Positions 18,272-25,980 of a DNA stretch of 64,000 nt are shown here, piece by piece. The stretch is from Janthinobacterium sp. GW456P (GTDB lineage: Bacteria; Pseudomonadota; Gammaproteobacteria; Burkholderiales; Burkholderiaceae_D): positions 89,427-153,426 of the forward strand of contig NZ_NEHB01000006.1 in the NCBI RefSeq assembly GCF_002127655.1, written 5' to 3'. Under the pieces are notes generated by a model. The model was not told where the DNA came from. It did no database searches and saw only the letters and a program-made list of their open reading frames with translations. The position numbers and the translations under genes are program-made. Positions within the stretch are counted from its first letter, which is position 1, and the number at the start of each line of letters is the position of its first letter.

Positions 18272-19732
18272 ATGAGCACAACAAACAATCCGCTGGCGCC
18301 GGGCGCCGCTTTGGTATCGTCCGTGGCGCAAAAGAACGCGGCGCCGCAGCTGTACGACACGGCCGCCATCCAGCAGATGGACACGGCCCACTACCTGCAT
18401 CCGTTCACCGATTTCCAGGACCTGGCCAGCAAGGGCGCGCGCGTAATGGTGCGCGGCGACGGCGTCTACCTGTGGGATAGCCAGGGCAAGAAAATCGTCG
18501 ACGGCATGTCGGGCCTGTGGTGCGTCAATGTCGGCTACGGCCGCACGTCGATTTCGCAAGCCGTGTACAAGCAGATGGAGACGCTGCCCTTCTATAACAG
18601 CTTCTTTGGCACGACAAACTTGCCGGCCGCGCAACTGGCGGCCAAGCTGGCGCAGATATCGCCGCCGCAGTTCCAGCACGTGTTCTTCACCAGCTCGGGT
18701 TCGGAAGGCAATGACACGAATGTGCGCATGGTGCGCCGCTACTGGGATATCCTCGGCCACAAGGAGCGTCACACCATCATCAGCCGCCACAACGCGTATC
18801 ACGGCAGCACGGTGGCGGGTGCGTCGCTGGGCGGCATGGACGGCATGCATGCGCAGGGCGGCTTGCCGATACCGGGCATCGCGCATATCGGCCAGCCCAA
18901 CTACCTGGAATCGGGCCACGGCTTGTCTCCGGAAGCCTTCGGCCTGAAGGCGGCCGGCTGGCTGGAAGACAAGATCCTGGAAATCGGCGCCGACAAGGTG
19001 GCCGCCTTCATCGGCGAACCGGTGCAGGGCGCCGGCGGCGTCATCATCCCGCCATCGACCTACTGGCCCGAGATCGGCCGCATCTGCGACAAGTACGGCA
19101 TCTTGCTGATCGCCGATGAAGTCATCTGCGGCTTCGGCCGCCTGGGGCGCTGGTTCGGCTCCGAGCTGTTCGGCATCAAGCCCGACCTGATCACGTTTGC
19201 CAAGGGCGTCACCTCGGGTTATGTGCCCCTGGGCGGCGTGCTGGTGGGCGACAGTGTGGCCAAGGTGCTGATCGAACAGGGCGGCGAATTCACGCACGGT
19301 TTCACCTATTCGGGCCACCCCGTCGCCTGCGCGGCGGCGCTGGAAAACATCCGCATCATCGAGGAAGAGCAGTTAGTCAGCAAGGTGGCTGACGACACGG
19401 GACCGTACCTGAAGCAGTGCTTCGCCAGCCTGGGCGAGCATCCGCTGGTCGGCTATGCGGACAGCTGCGGCCTGGTCGCGGGCCTGAATCTGGTGCGCCG
19501 GAAGGGCGCCACGGTGCACGAGAACGAGCTGTTCGACGAGGGCCAGGGCGTGGGCATGATCTGCCGCGGCCACATGTTCGACAACGGCGTCATCATGCGC
19601 GCCGTGGGCGAGCGCATGATCGTCGCGCCGCCCCTGATCATGACGCGCACACAGATCGATGAGATGGTGGCGCTGATACGGCTGTGCCTGGACAAGACGT
19701 ATGACGAGGTGAAGGCGAAGGGCTGGGTGTAG
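18272..19732 (+). CDS. spuC: class III aminotransferase, SpuC-like (polyamine:pyruvate)
   Basis: PLP enzyme of 486 residues transferring the amino group of a diamine or polyamine, probably to pyruvate. Visible features: TSSGSEGNDTNVRMVRRYW (phosphate-binding region), SRHNAYHGST (H177 stacking on the cofactor), IADEVICGFGR (D282), and the Schiff-base lysine in FAKGVTSGY (K311). The position after puuD-puuA matches spuC in Pseudomonas. Since no puuB oxidase is present, it may also act on gamma-glutamylputrescine; a GABA aminotransferase role cannot be excluded. AAGGAG precedes the start; a terminator follows. Confidence 0.85.
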   Translation: MSTTNNPLAPGAALVSSVAQKNAAPQLYDTAAIQQMDTAHYLHPFTDFQDLASKGARVMVRGDGVYLWDSQGKKIVDGMSGLWCVNVGYGRTSISQAVYKQMETLPFYNSFFGTTNLPAAQLAAKLAQISPPQFQHVFFTSSGSEGNDTNVRMVRRYWDILGHKERHTIISRHNAYHGSTVAGASLGGMDGMHAQGGLPIPGIAHIGQPNYLESGHGLSPEAFGLKAAGWLEDKILEIGADKVAAFIGEPVQGAGGVIIPPSTYWPEIGRICDKYGILLIADEVICGFGRLGRWFGSELFGIKPDLITFAKGVTSGYVPLGGVLVGDSVAKVLIEQGGEFTHGFTYSGHPVACAAALENIRIIEEEQLVSKVADDTGPYLKQCFASLGEHPLVGYADSCGLVAGLNLVRRKGATVHENELFDEGQGVGMICRGHMFDNGVIMRAVGERMIVAPPLIMTRTQIDEMVALIRLCLDKTYDEVKAKGWV

Positions 19733-19806
19733 GTTTTTGCCCCATTTTGCCGCCATCTGCGTATTTTTTGGACCGCAATGGCGGCAGTTCCGCTAAACTT
19801 CCATCT

Positions 19807-19833
19807 TGGCCGCTCCTTCAGCGGCCAGTTTTT
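19807..19833 (+). terminator. rho-independent terminator after spuC
   Basis: Eight-base stem TGGCCGCT / AGCGGCCA with a CCTTC loop, then G and TTTTT. It separates puuD-puuA-spuC from potGHI. A TTGACA box follows at 19838-19843 but has no convincing -10 partner at the right distance. Confidence 0.85.
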
Positions 19834-19869
19834 CATTTTGACACCCTTTTATCCAGAAGCTACCCACCC

Positions 19870-21018
19870 ATGACGATAGCAACACCTGCCGCGTCGGCCA
19901 GCGACGCCCAAGCGCCTTTCTTGCTGATTGATCAGCTGGTCAAGGAATTCGATGGCGTGCGCGCCGTCGATGGTATTTCCGTGACGATCAACAAGGGCGA
20001 GATCTTCGCCCTGCTCGGCAGTTCAGGTTGCGGCAAGTCGACCCTGCTGCGCATGCTGGCCGGTTTCGAGACGCCGACCTCGGGGCGCATCGCCCTGGCG
20101 GGCAACAGCATCGTCGACGTGCCGCCGCACCAGCGGCCCATCAACATGATGTTCCAGTCGTACGCGCTGTTTCCCCACCTGTCCGTGTGGGACAACATCG
20201 CCTTCGGCCTGCGCCGCGACGGCCTGCCGAAAGCGGAAGTGGCGGCGCGGGTCGAGCAGATGCTGGCGCTGGTGCAGCTGGGCCAATACGCGAAGCGCAA
20301 GCCGCATCAGTTGTCGGGCGGCCAGCAGCAGCGCGTGGCGCTGGCGCGCAGCCTGGCCAAGCGGCCGCAATTGCTGCTGCTCGACGAGCCGCTGGGCGCG
20401 CTGGATAAAAAGCTGCGCGAACGCACGCAGATGGAACTGGTCAACATCATCGAGCAGGTGGGCGTGACCTGCGTGATGGTCACGCACGACCAGGACGAGG
20501 CCATGAGCATGGCCACGCGCATCGCCGTCATGAGCGAAGGGCGCATCCTGCAGGTGGGCGCGCCCGGCGAAATCTACGAGACGCCGAACTGCCGCTTCGT
20601 GGCCGACTTCATCGGCAGCGTCAACCTGTTCGATGGCCGCATCACGCAGGACGAACCCGATCACGTGGTGATCGACACGCCCGACGGCCGCCACTATGTC
20701 GCGCATGGCATCACGGGCAACCTCGGCATGGATGTCTCGGTGGCCGTGCGCCCCGAAAAGATTGGCATCCAGATCGCGCCGCCCGCTTTGGAAGAGCGGG
20801 CTTCGCCGGCGGAACACGGCTACAACTGCGCCCAGGGCGTGATCGTCGCCATGGCGTATTTTGGCAATGAAACGAGCTACCACGTGCGCCTCGACAGCGG
20901 GACGGTGGTGAAAGTCTCGCGCACCAACGCGGCCCGCCACGACGCCGCGCGTCTCGAGCGCGAACAGCGCGTGTGGGTGTGGTGGGATGGCGCCGACATC
21001 GTCGTGCTGACCAGCTGA
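19870..21018 (+). CDS. potG: polyamine ABC transporter ATP-binding protein
   Basis: A 382-residue ATPase of a putrescine/spermidine importer, on the cytoplasmic face of the membrane. Walker A GSSGCGKST (50-58), signature LSGGQ (148-152), Walker B LLLLDEP (168-174) and H-loop VTHDQDEA are intact; the C-terminal TOBE-type domain (about 250-382, with SVAVRPEKIG) is that of PotA/PotG/SpuF. ATG chosen at the start of the ABC-aligned region; longer upstream frame crosses the terminator. No binding-protein gene precedes it, unlike potFGHI or spuDEFGH. Confidence 0.9.
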   Translation: MTIATPAASASDAQAPFLLIDQLVKEFDGVRAVDGISVTINKGEIFALLGSSGCGKSTLLRMLAGFETPTSGRIALAGNSIVDVPPHQRPINMMFQSYALFPHLSVWDNIAFGLRRDGLPKAEVAARVEQMLALVQLGQYAKRKPHQLSGGQQQRVALARSLAKRPQLLLLDEPLGALDKKLRERTQMELVNIIEQVGVTCVMVTHDQDEAMSMATRIAVMSEGRILQVGAPGEIYETPNCRFVADFIGSVNLFDGRITQDEPDHVVIDTPDGRHYVAHGITGNLGMDVSVAVRPEKIGIQIAPPALEERASPAEHGYNCAQGVIVAMAYFGNETSYHVRLDSGTVVKVSRTNAARHDAARLEREQRVWVWWDGADIVVLTS

Positions 21019-21025
21019 GGCCATC

Positions 21026-21955
21026 ATGACATCCTTCCTGCAATCGCTGCGCCACTTCGTCACTTTGCGCTGGCTCACGGGCCGTAACGCCGTCATCGCC
21101 GTGCCCTCGCTGTTCCTGACGGCCGCTTTTCTGGTGCCCTTCCTGATCGTGCTGCGCATCAGCCTGTCCGACATGGATACGGCGGGCAGCCCCTTCGGCG
21201 GCTTGCTGTCGTACGCCGACGGCATCGTCGTGCTGAAGGTCAAAATCGCCAACTACCTGTTCATCGCCGCCGATGAACTGTATCTGCTCACCTACCTCAG
21301 TTCCATCAAGTACGCGGCCATCACCACCGCCATCTGCCTCTTGATCGGCTATCCGTTCGCCTACTTCATGGCGCGCGCCAGGCCGGCCATTCGTCCCGTG
21401 CTGATGATGCTGGTGATGCTGCCGTTCTGGACTTCCTTCCTGCTGCGCGTGTATGCGTGGAAGGGCATCCTGGCCAACCACGGCCTGCTCAACGACCTGC
21501 TTATCGCGCTGGGCGTGGTGAGCGAACCGCTGCACATGATGAATACCTCGTTCTCGCTGGTGGTCGGCATGGTGTACGCCTATCTGCCTTTCATGATCCT
21601 GCCCCTGTACGCCAACCTGGTCAAGATGGACATGCGCTTCCTGGAAGCGGCGGCCGACCTGGGCGCCACGCCTTTGCAGGCGTTCTGGCGCATCACCGTG
21701 CCCCTGTCGAAGTCGGGCATCATCGCCGGCGCCATGCTGGTGTTCATTCCGTCCGTCGGCGAGTACGTGATTCCCGAGCTGCTGGGCGGCCCGGAAACCC
21801 TGATGATCGGCAGGGTGCTGTGGGATGAATACTTCACGAACAACGACTGGGCCATGGCGTCGTCCGTGACGGTGCTGGTGGTCCTGCTGATCCTCGTGCC
21901 AATGGCCATTTTTAACAAATACAAGACCGACCAGGACGCGGAGGAGCGCACATGA
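21026..21955 (+). CDS. potH: polyamine ABC transporter permease
   Basis: A 309-residue inner-membrane protein with six or seven helices. The EAA loop (FLEAAADLGATPLQAFWRITVPLSKSGI, spanning roughly residues 206-233) contacts the ATPase. PFWTSFLLRVYAWKGIL and the FIPSVGEYVIPELLGG segment are characteristic of PotH/SpuG. GAGG lies before the ATG, seven bases after potG; its stop overlaps the start of potI (ATGA). Confidence 0.9.
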   Translation: MTSFLQSLRHFVTLRWLTGRNAVIAVPSLFLTAAFLVPFLIVLRISLSDMDTAGSPFGGLLSYADGIVVLKVKIANYLFIAADELYLLTYLSSIKYAAITTAICLLIGYPFAYFMARARPAIRPVLMMLVMLPFWTSFLLRVYAWKGILANHGLLNDLLIALGVVSEPLHMMNTSFSLVVGMVYAYLPFMILPLYANLVKMDMRFLEAAADLGATPLQAFWRITVPLSKSGIIAGAMLVFIPSVGEYVIPELLGGPETLMIGRVLWDEYFTNNDWAMASSVTVLVVLLILVPMAIFNKYKTDQDAEERT

Positions 21956-22803
21956 ACGGACGGACCTTTTTGCAGCGCTGGTTCGGGCGCGGCTGGCTCT
22001 CGCTCGGCTATCTGTTCCTGTACCTGCCCATCATCGTGCTGATCGTCTTTTCGTTCAACAGTTCGCGCCAGGACATGGTGTGGAGCGGCTTTTCGCTGCG
22101 CTGGTACAGCGAGTTGATGAGCGATGCGGAGATCATCTCGGGCTTCGGTTTATCCCTGAAGATCGCCTTCATGTCGGCCACCTCGTCCGTCATCCTCGGC
22201 ACGTTTGCCGCTTTTGCCTTGAGCAGCTATCAGCGCTTCCGTGGCCGCACCTTGTTTTCGTCCATGGTCAGCGCGCCGCTGGTGATGCCGGAAGTGATCA
22301 TCGGCCTGTCCCTGCTGCTGATGCTGGTGTCCATGCAAAAGGTCTTCGGCTTTCCCGAGCGGGGCGTGCTGACCATCTGGCTCGGACACACCCTGCTGGG
22401 CATGGCATATGCGGCCGTGGTGGTGCAGTCGCGCCTGCAGGAAATGAGCAAATCGCTGGCCGAGGCGGCGATGGACCTGGGCTGCCGCGCGCACCAGGTG
22501 TTCTTCCTCGTGACGCTGCCGAACATCACGCAGGCGCTGGCCTCGGCATGGCTGCTGACGTTCACCCTGTCGCTCGACGACGTGGTGCTGTCGGCTTTCC
22601 TGTCCGGCCCCGGTTCGACGACGATGCCGCTGGTGATCTTCTCGCGCGCGCGCCTGGGGCTCGATCCGCGCGTGAATGCCATCGCCGCGCTGACCATCCT
22701 GGTGGTGACGCTCGCCGTGATCGCGTATGCCGTGATGCTGGCGCGCAGCGACCGCCAGCGCCGCAAGCAGATGTCTGCGGCCTATTCGCTGGAAAAGGAG
22801 TAG
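21952..22803 (+). CDS. potI: polyamine ABC transporter permease
   Basis: A 283-residue second permease with six helices. The EAA motif is SLAEAAMDLGCRAHQVFF, and the segments SFNSSRQDMVWSGFSLRWY and LSLDDVVLSAFLSGPGSTT match PotI/SpuH. Translationally coupled to potH by the ATGA overlap. The last residues are basic, on the cytoplasmic side. Confidence 0.9.
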   Translation: MNGRTFLQRWFGRGWLSLGYLFLYLPIIVLIVFSFNSSRQDMVWSGFSLRWYSELMSDAEIISGFGLSLKIAFMSATSSVILGTFAAFALSSYQRFRGRTLFSSMVSAPLVMPEVIIGLSLLLMLVSMQKVFGFPERGVLTIWLGHTLLGMAYAAVVVQSRLQEMSKSLAEAAMDLGCRAHQVFFLVTLPNITQALASAWLLTFTLSLDDVVLSAFLSGPGSTTMPLVIFSRARLGLDPRVNAIAALTILVVTLAVIAYAVMLARSDRQRRKQMSAAYSLEKE

Positions 22804-22833
22804 GCTGACTCTTTTACTTGTCAGGAGACGACC

Positions 22834-24321
22834 ATGACGGAAAACACCAGCTGGCATGCACGGGCCGCAGAGATCAAGATCGATGGGCGCGCTTTCATCA
22901 ACGGCGGGCGGGTCGCGGCCAGGTCCGGCCAGACCTTCGACAATCTGTCGCCCATCGACGGGCGCTCGCTGGGGCAGGTGGCGCGCTGCGATGGCGCCGA
23001 CGTCGAGGCGGCCGTGCAGGCCGCGCGCGCCGCCTTCGACGACCGCCGCTGGTCCGGTAAATCGCCGGCGCAACGCAAGCGGATATTGATCAAGTTCGCC
23101 GACCTGGTGCAGAAGTACGGTCCCGAGCTGGCCCTGCTGGAAACCCTGGACATGGGCAAACCGATCAAATACAGCCAGAGCGTGGACGTGGGCGCCACGG
23201 CCAACTGCCTGCGCTGGTATGGCGAGGCGATCGACAAGGTCTACGATGAAATCGCACCGACGCCCGCCAACAGCCTGGCCCTGATCACGCGCGAGCCGGT
23301 GGGCGTCGTCGCCGCCATCGTGCCGTGGAACTACCCGATGATCATGGCCGCCTGGAAGATCGCGCCCGCCCTGGCGGCCGGCAACAGCGTGATACTGAAA
23401 CCGTCTGAAAAATCGCCGTTGACGGCGCTGCGCCTGGCCGACATCGCGCTGGAAGCGGGCGTGCCGGCGGGCGTCTTTAACGTGCTGCCCGGCTACGGCA
23501 ACGAGGCCGGCGCCGCGCTGGCGCTGCACATGGACGTCGATTGCATCGGCTTTACGGGTTCCACGCGCACGGGAAAATTGATCGTGCAGATGGCGGGCCA
23601 GTCGAATTTGAAACGGGCGTGGACGGAACTGGGCGGCAAGTCCGCCAACATCGTGTGCGCCGATTGCCCGGACCTGGACAAGGCCGTGGCCGCCGCCGTC
23701 GGCTCCATCTTTTTCAACCAGGGCGAAAGCTGCAATGCGCCATCGCGGCTGTTCGTGGAAGAATCGATCAGGGAAGAATTCATCGCCAAGGCGCTGGCCA
23801 TGCTGCCCCGCTTCCAGCCCGGCGATCCGCTCGATGAAGCCACCGTCATGGGCGCCATCGTCGACGCCACGCAGATGCAAACGGTGATGGGCTATATCGC
23901 GTCCGGCAAGAGCGAAGGCGCGCAGCTGCTCGGCGGCGGCGAGGCCGTGCGCGCGGAGACTGGCGGCTACTACGTGCAGCCCACCATCTTCGGCGTGGAT
24001 GCGGGCATGACGATCGCGCGCGAAGAGATTTTCGGACCTGTGCTGTCCGTGCTGGGCTTTACGGATATCGCCGAGGCGGTAAAGCAGGCCAACGCCACGC
24101 CCTACGGCTTGCAGGCGGCCGTGTGGACCTCGGATATCACCAAGGCGATCCAGACGTCGCGCGCCCTGCGCGCGGGCACCGTGCACGTCAACCAGTACGA
24201 CGGCGACGATATCACCGTGCCGTTCGGCGGCTACAAGCAGTCGGGCAACGGGCGCGACAAGTCGCTCCATGCGCTGGATAAATATACGGAGCTGAAGACG
24301 ACCTGGATACAGGTGGGGTAG
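22834..24321 (+). CDS. puuC: aldehyde dehydrogenase, PuuC-like
   Basis: A 495-residue NAD(P)-dependent ALDH. General base E265 (TELGGKSAN), catalytic C300 (NQGESCNAPSR), cofactor-site motif VPWNYPMIMAAWK. By sequence class and position it is probably gamma-glutamyl-gamma-aminobutyraldehyde or aminobutyraldehyde dehydrogenase, producing PuuD substrate or GABA. It starts 30 bases after potI behind CAGGAGA, so it should be in the transporter transcript. Followed by palindromic repeats instead of a classical terminator. Confidence 0.85.
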   Translation: MTENTSWHARAAEIKIDGRAFINGGRVAARSGQTFDNLSPIDGRSLGQVARCDGADVEAAVQAARAAFDDRRWSGKSPAQRKRILIKFADLVQKYGPELALLETLDMGKPIKYSQSVDVGATANCLRWYGEAIDKVYDEIAPTPANSLALITREPVGVVAAIVPWNYPMIMAAWKIAPALAAGNSVILKPSEKSPLTALRLADIALEAGVPAGVFNVLPGYGNEAGAALALHMDVDCIGFTGSTRTGKLIVQMAGQSNLKRAWTELGGKSANIVCADCPDLDKAVAAAVGSIFFNQGESCNAPSRLFVEESIREEFIAKALAMLPRFQPGDPLDEATVMGAIVDATQMQTVMGYIASGKSEGAQLLGGGEAVRAETGGYYVQPTIFGVDAGMTIAREEIFGPVLSVLGFTDIAEAVKQANATPYGLQAAVWTSDITKAIQTSRALRAGTVHVNQYDGDDITVPFGGYKQSGNGRDKSLHALDKYTELKTTWIQVG

Positions 24322-24337
24322 GGTTTGCTGTGGTGTT

Positions 24338-24381
24338 GTCGGATTACGGCCTGCGGCCTCGGCGGCCCCGCCTAATCCGAC
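24338..24381 (+). repeat. REP-like palindromic element, copy 1 (A/T stem version)
   Basis: Arms GTCGGATTA and TAATCCGAC enclose a GC-rich interior (CGGCC and GGCGGCCCCGCC). The 3' arm is followed by CTAC, which recurs beside the other copies. Confidence 0.8.
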
Positions 24382-24391
24382 CTACCCGGCT

Positions 24392-24417
24392 GTCGGGTTA
24401 CGCTGCGCTAACCCGAC
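24392..24417 (+). repeat. REP-like palindromic element, copy 2 (G/C stem version)
   Basis: Arms GTCGGGTTA and TAACCCGAC around CGCTGCGC, then CTAC. Same orientation as copy 1. The fifth-to-sixth stem position changes A to G on one arm and T to C on the other, keeping pairing intact. Confidence 0.8.
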
Positions 24418-24460
24418 CTACGGCATCAAACAGAGACCCACGGCAACAAATAGAGCGTAG

Positions 24461-24490
24461 GTCGGCTTAGCGCGCAGCGCGTAAGCCGAC
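24461..24490 (-). repeat. REP-like palindromic element, copy 3 (C/G stem version)
   Basis: Read on the plus strand: GTAG then arms GTCGGCTTA and TAAGCCGAC around GCGCGCAGCGCG. The conserved GTAG flank is on the left, so the element is inverted relative to copies 1 and 2. The stem again carries a compensated change (C with G). Confidence 0.8.
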
Positions 24491-24519
24491 ATAAACCAGC
24501 CGGCATGCGGCACATGACA

Positions 24520-25395
24520 TCAGAAGCAGTGTTCCAGCGCCGGGAAGCTGCCATCCTTGACGGCTTTGACATAGCCGGTGACGGCGTCGTCGATGCTGGC
24601 CGCGCCTTCCATGAAGTTGCGCACGAAGCGCGCCTTGCGACCTGGGAAGACGCCCAGCATGTCGTGCATGACCAATACCTGGCCCGAGCAGTCGGGACCG
24701 GCGCCGATGCCGATGGTGGGGATCGTCAGCATCTCGGTGACTTCCTTGCCCAGCTGCGACGGCATGGCTTCCATCAGCACGATGGCGGCGCCCGCGTTTT
24801 GCAGCACCAGCGCGTCGTTTTTCAGTTCCGCGGCGCTTTCCGTGCTCTTGCCCTGCACTTTATAGCCGCCCAGCTGGTGCACGGATTGCGGCGTCAGCCC
24901 GATGTGGGCGCAGATGGGGATGCCACGCTCGGTGAGAAAACGGACGGTCTCGGCCAGCCAGGCGCCGCCTTCGATCTTGATCATGTGCGCACCCGCCTGC
25001 ATCAGGATGACGGCGTTGGCGTACGCCGTTTCAGGCGTGCCGTAGGCGCCGAACGGCAAGTCGGACATGATCATGGCCGACTTGCTGCCGCGCGCGACGG
25101 ACGCCGTGTGGTAAGCCAGTTCGGCCACGGTGACGGGCAGGGTGGAGTTCAGGCCGTTGCAGACCATGCCGAGCGAATCGCCGATCAGCAGGATCTCCAC
25201 GCCGCAGCGGTCCATCAGCGACGCGAAGCTGGCGTCATAGCAGGTCAGCATGGAGATCTTTTCGCCGGCGGCGCGCAACGTGGCCAGGGTATGGATGGTC
25301 ACGGCCTTGTTGGCGACAGGCTTGGATGGCGCCGGTGCCGGTGTGGTGGCCTTGTCTTTTGCGGCCAGATCTGTTCCTTGCAAATAAGCGGACAT
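24520..25395 (-). CDS. panB: 3-methyl-2-oxobutanoate hydroxymethyltransferase
   Basis: First committed step of pantothenate synthesis: transfers hydroxymethyl from methylene-THF to alpha-ketoisovalerate. The 291-residue protein contains the PanB motifs [42 protein letters not shown] and [20 protein letters not shown]. The first 30 residues are a low-complexity Ala/Pro/Lys extension. It lies 108 bases downstream of folK on the same strand, a common arrangement in Burkholderiales, with a strong hairpin in the gap. Confidence 0.95.
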   Translation of the reverse strand: MSAYLQGTDLAAKDKATTPAPAPSKPVANKAVTIHTLATLRAAGEKISMLTCYDASFASLMDRCGVEILLIGDSLGMVCNGLNSTLPVTVAELAYHTASVARGSKSAMIMSDLPFGAYGTPETAYANAVILMQAGAHMIKIEGGAWLAETVRFLTERGIPICAHIGLTPQSVHQLGGYKVQGKSTESAAELKNDALVLQNAGAAIVLMEAMPSQLGKEVTEMLTIPTIGIGAGPDCSGQVLVMHDMLGVFPGRKARFVRNFMEGAASIDDAVTGYVKAVKDGSFPALEHCF

Positions 25396-25473
25396 AGGTA
25401 TTCTCTAAAGTGAAAGGGGGGTGATGCTATTGCGACGCCGCTAGTGTAGTACTTTATATGGCGGCGTGCAGGG

Positions 25474-25496
25474 GCGGCATTGTAGAGCAATGCCGC
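25474..25496. other. nine-base-pair hairpin in the folK-panB gap
   Basis: GCGGCATTG and CAATGCCGC pair perfectly around TAGAG. On the minus strand it follows the folK stop directly and has no T-run, so it is not a standard terminator; it could stabilise or attenuate the transcript. A TATAAA and a TACACT, possible -10 elements for panB, follow on the minus strand. Confidence 0.5.
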
Positions 25497-25503
25497 GCGG
25501 CGC

Positions 25504-25980
25504 TCAGAGCTGGCTGATGGCCTGGTCGGCCACGCCCGCCAGGTAGGCTTGCGCCGGGCCGAGGCCGGGCACGACGATGGCTGGCGCCAGGGCCAGCAGC
25601 GGCACCAGCACGAAGGCGCGCTCGGTGAGGCGCGGATGCGGTACCGTCAGGGTGGCGCTGGCGATCTGTTCATCGCCGTACAGCAGCAAATCCAGGTCCA
25701 GGGTGCGCGGGGCGTTGCGGTAAGGGCGCTCGCGCCCATGCGCCGCCTCGATGGCGTGCAGGGCCTGCAGCAGTTCCTCCGCCGGCAAGGTGGTCGCGAT
25801 GCGCGCCACGGCGTTGATGTAGTCGTCGCCGCTGGAGTCGATGGGCGCCGTGCGGTAGCTGGCCGAGGCGTCCAGCAAGCTGGCGCCGGGCAGGCGCGCC
25901 AGGCGCGCGAGCGCATCCTGCACATTCGCGCGCGCGTCGCCCAGGTTGGCGCCGATGCCGATGTAAGCGGTGACCGTCAT
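25504..25980 (-). CDS. folK: 2-amino-4-hydroxy-6-hydroxymethyldihydropteridine diphosphokinase
   Basis: HPPK, a folate pathway enzyme that pyrophosphorylates 6-hydroxymethyl-7,8-dihydropterin. The 158-residue product has AYIGIGANLGD at the start, the central signature RNAPRTLDLDLLLYG (metal-binding DLD) and the PHPRLTERAFVL pterin-site segment. The start ATG overlaps the pcnB stop by one base (TAATG), indicating translational coupling. Confidence 0.95.
   Translation of the reverse strand: MTVTAYIGIGANLGDARANVQDALARLARLPGASLLDASASYRTAPIDSSGDDYINAVARIATTLPAEELLQALHAIEAAHGRERPYRNAPRTLDLDLLLYGDEQIASATLTVPHPRLTERAFVLVPLLALAPAIVVPGLGPAQAYLAGVADQAISQL

Noticed and set aside
17180-19732. An 850-codon frame joining an out-of-frame part of puuA to the aminotransferase
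   Set aside because: The first 360 codons are an Arg/Pro/Gly-rich shadow of puuA; the real aminotransferase starts at 18272 behind AAGGAG.
19838-19869. TTGACA box as a promoter for potG
   Set aside because: A perfect -35, but the position 17 bases later reads TACCCA and would put the start at the ATG itself; not convincing.
24322-24519. Possible insertion sequence after puuC
   Set aside because: Only short palindromes are present; no transposase, terminal repeats or target duplications.
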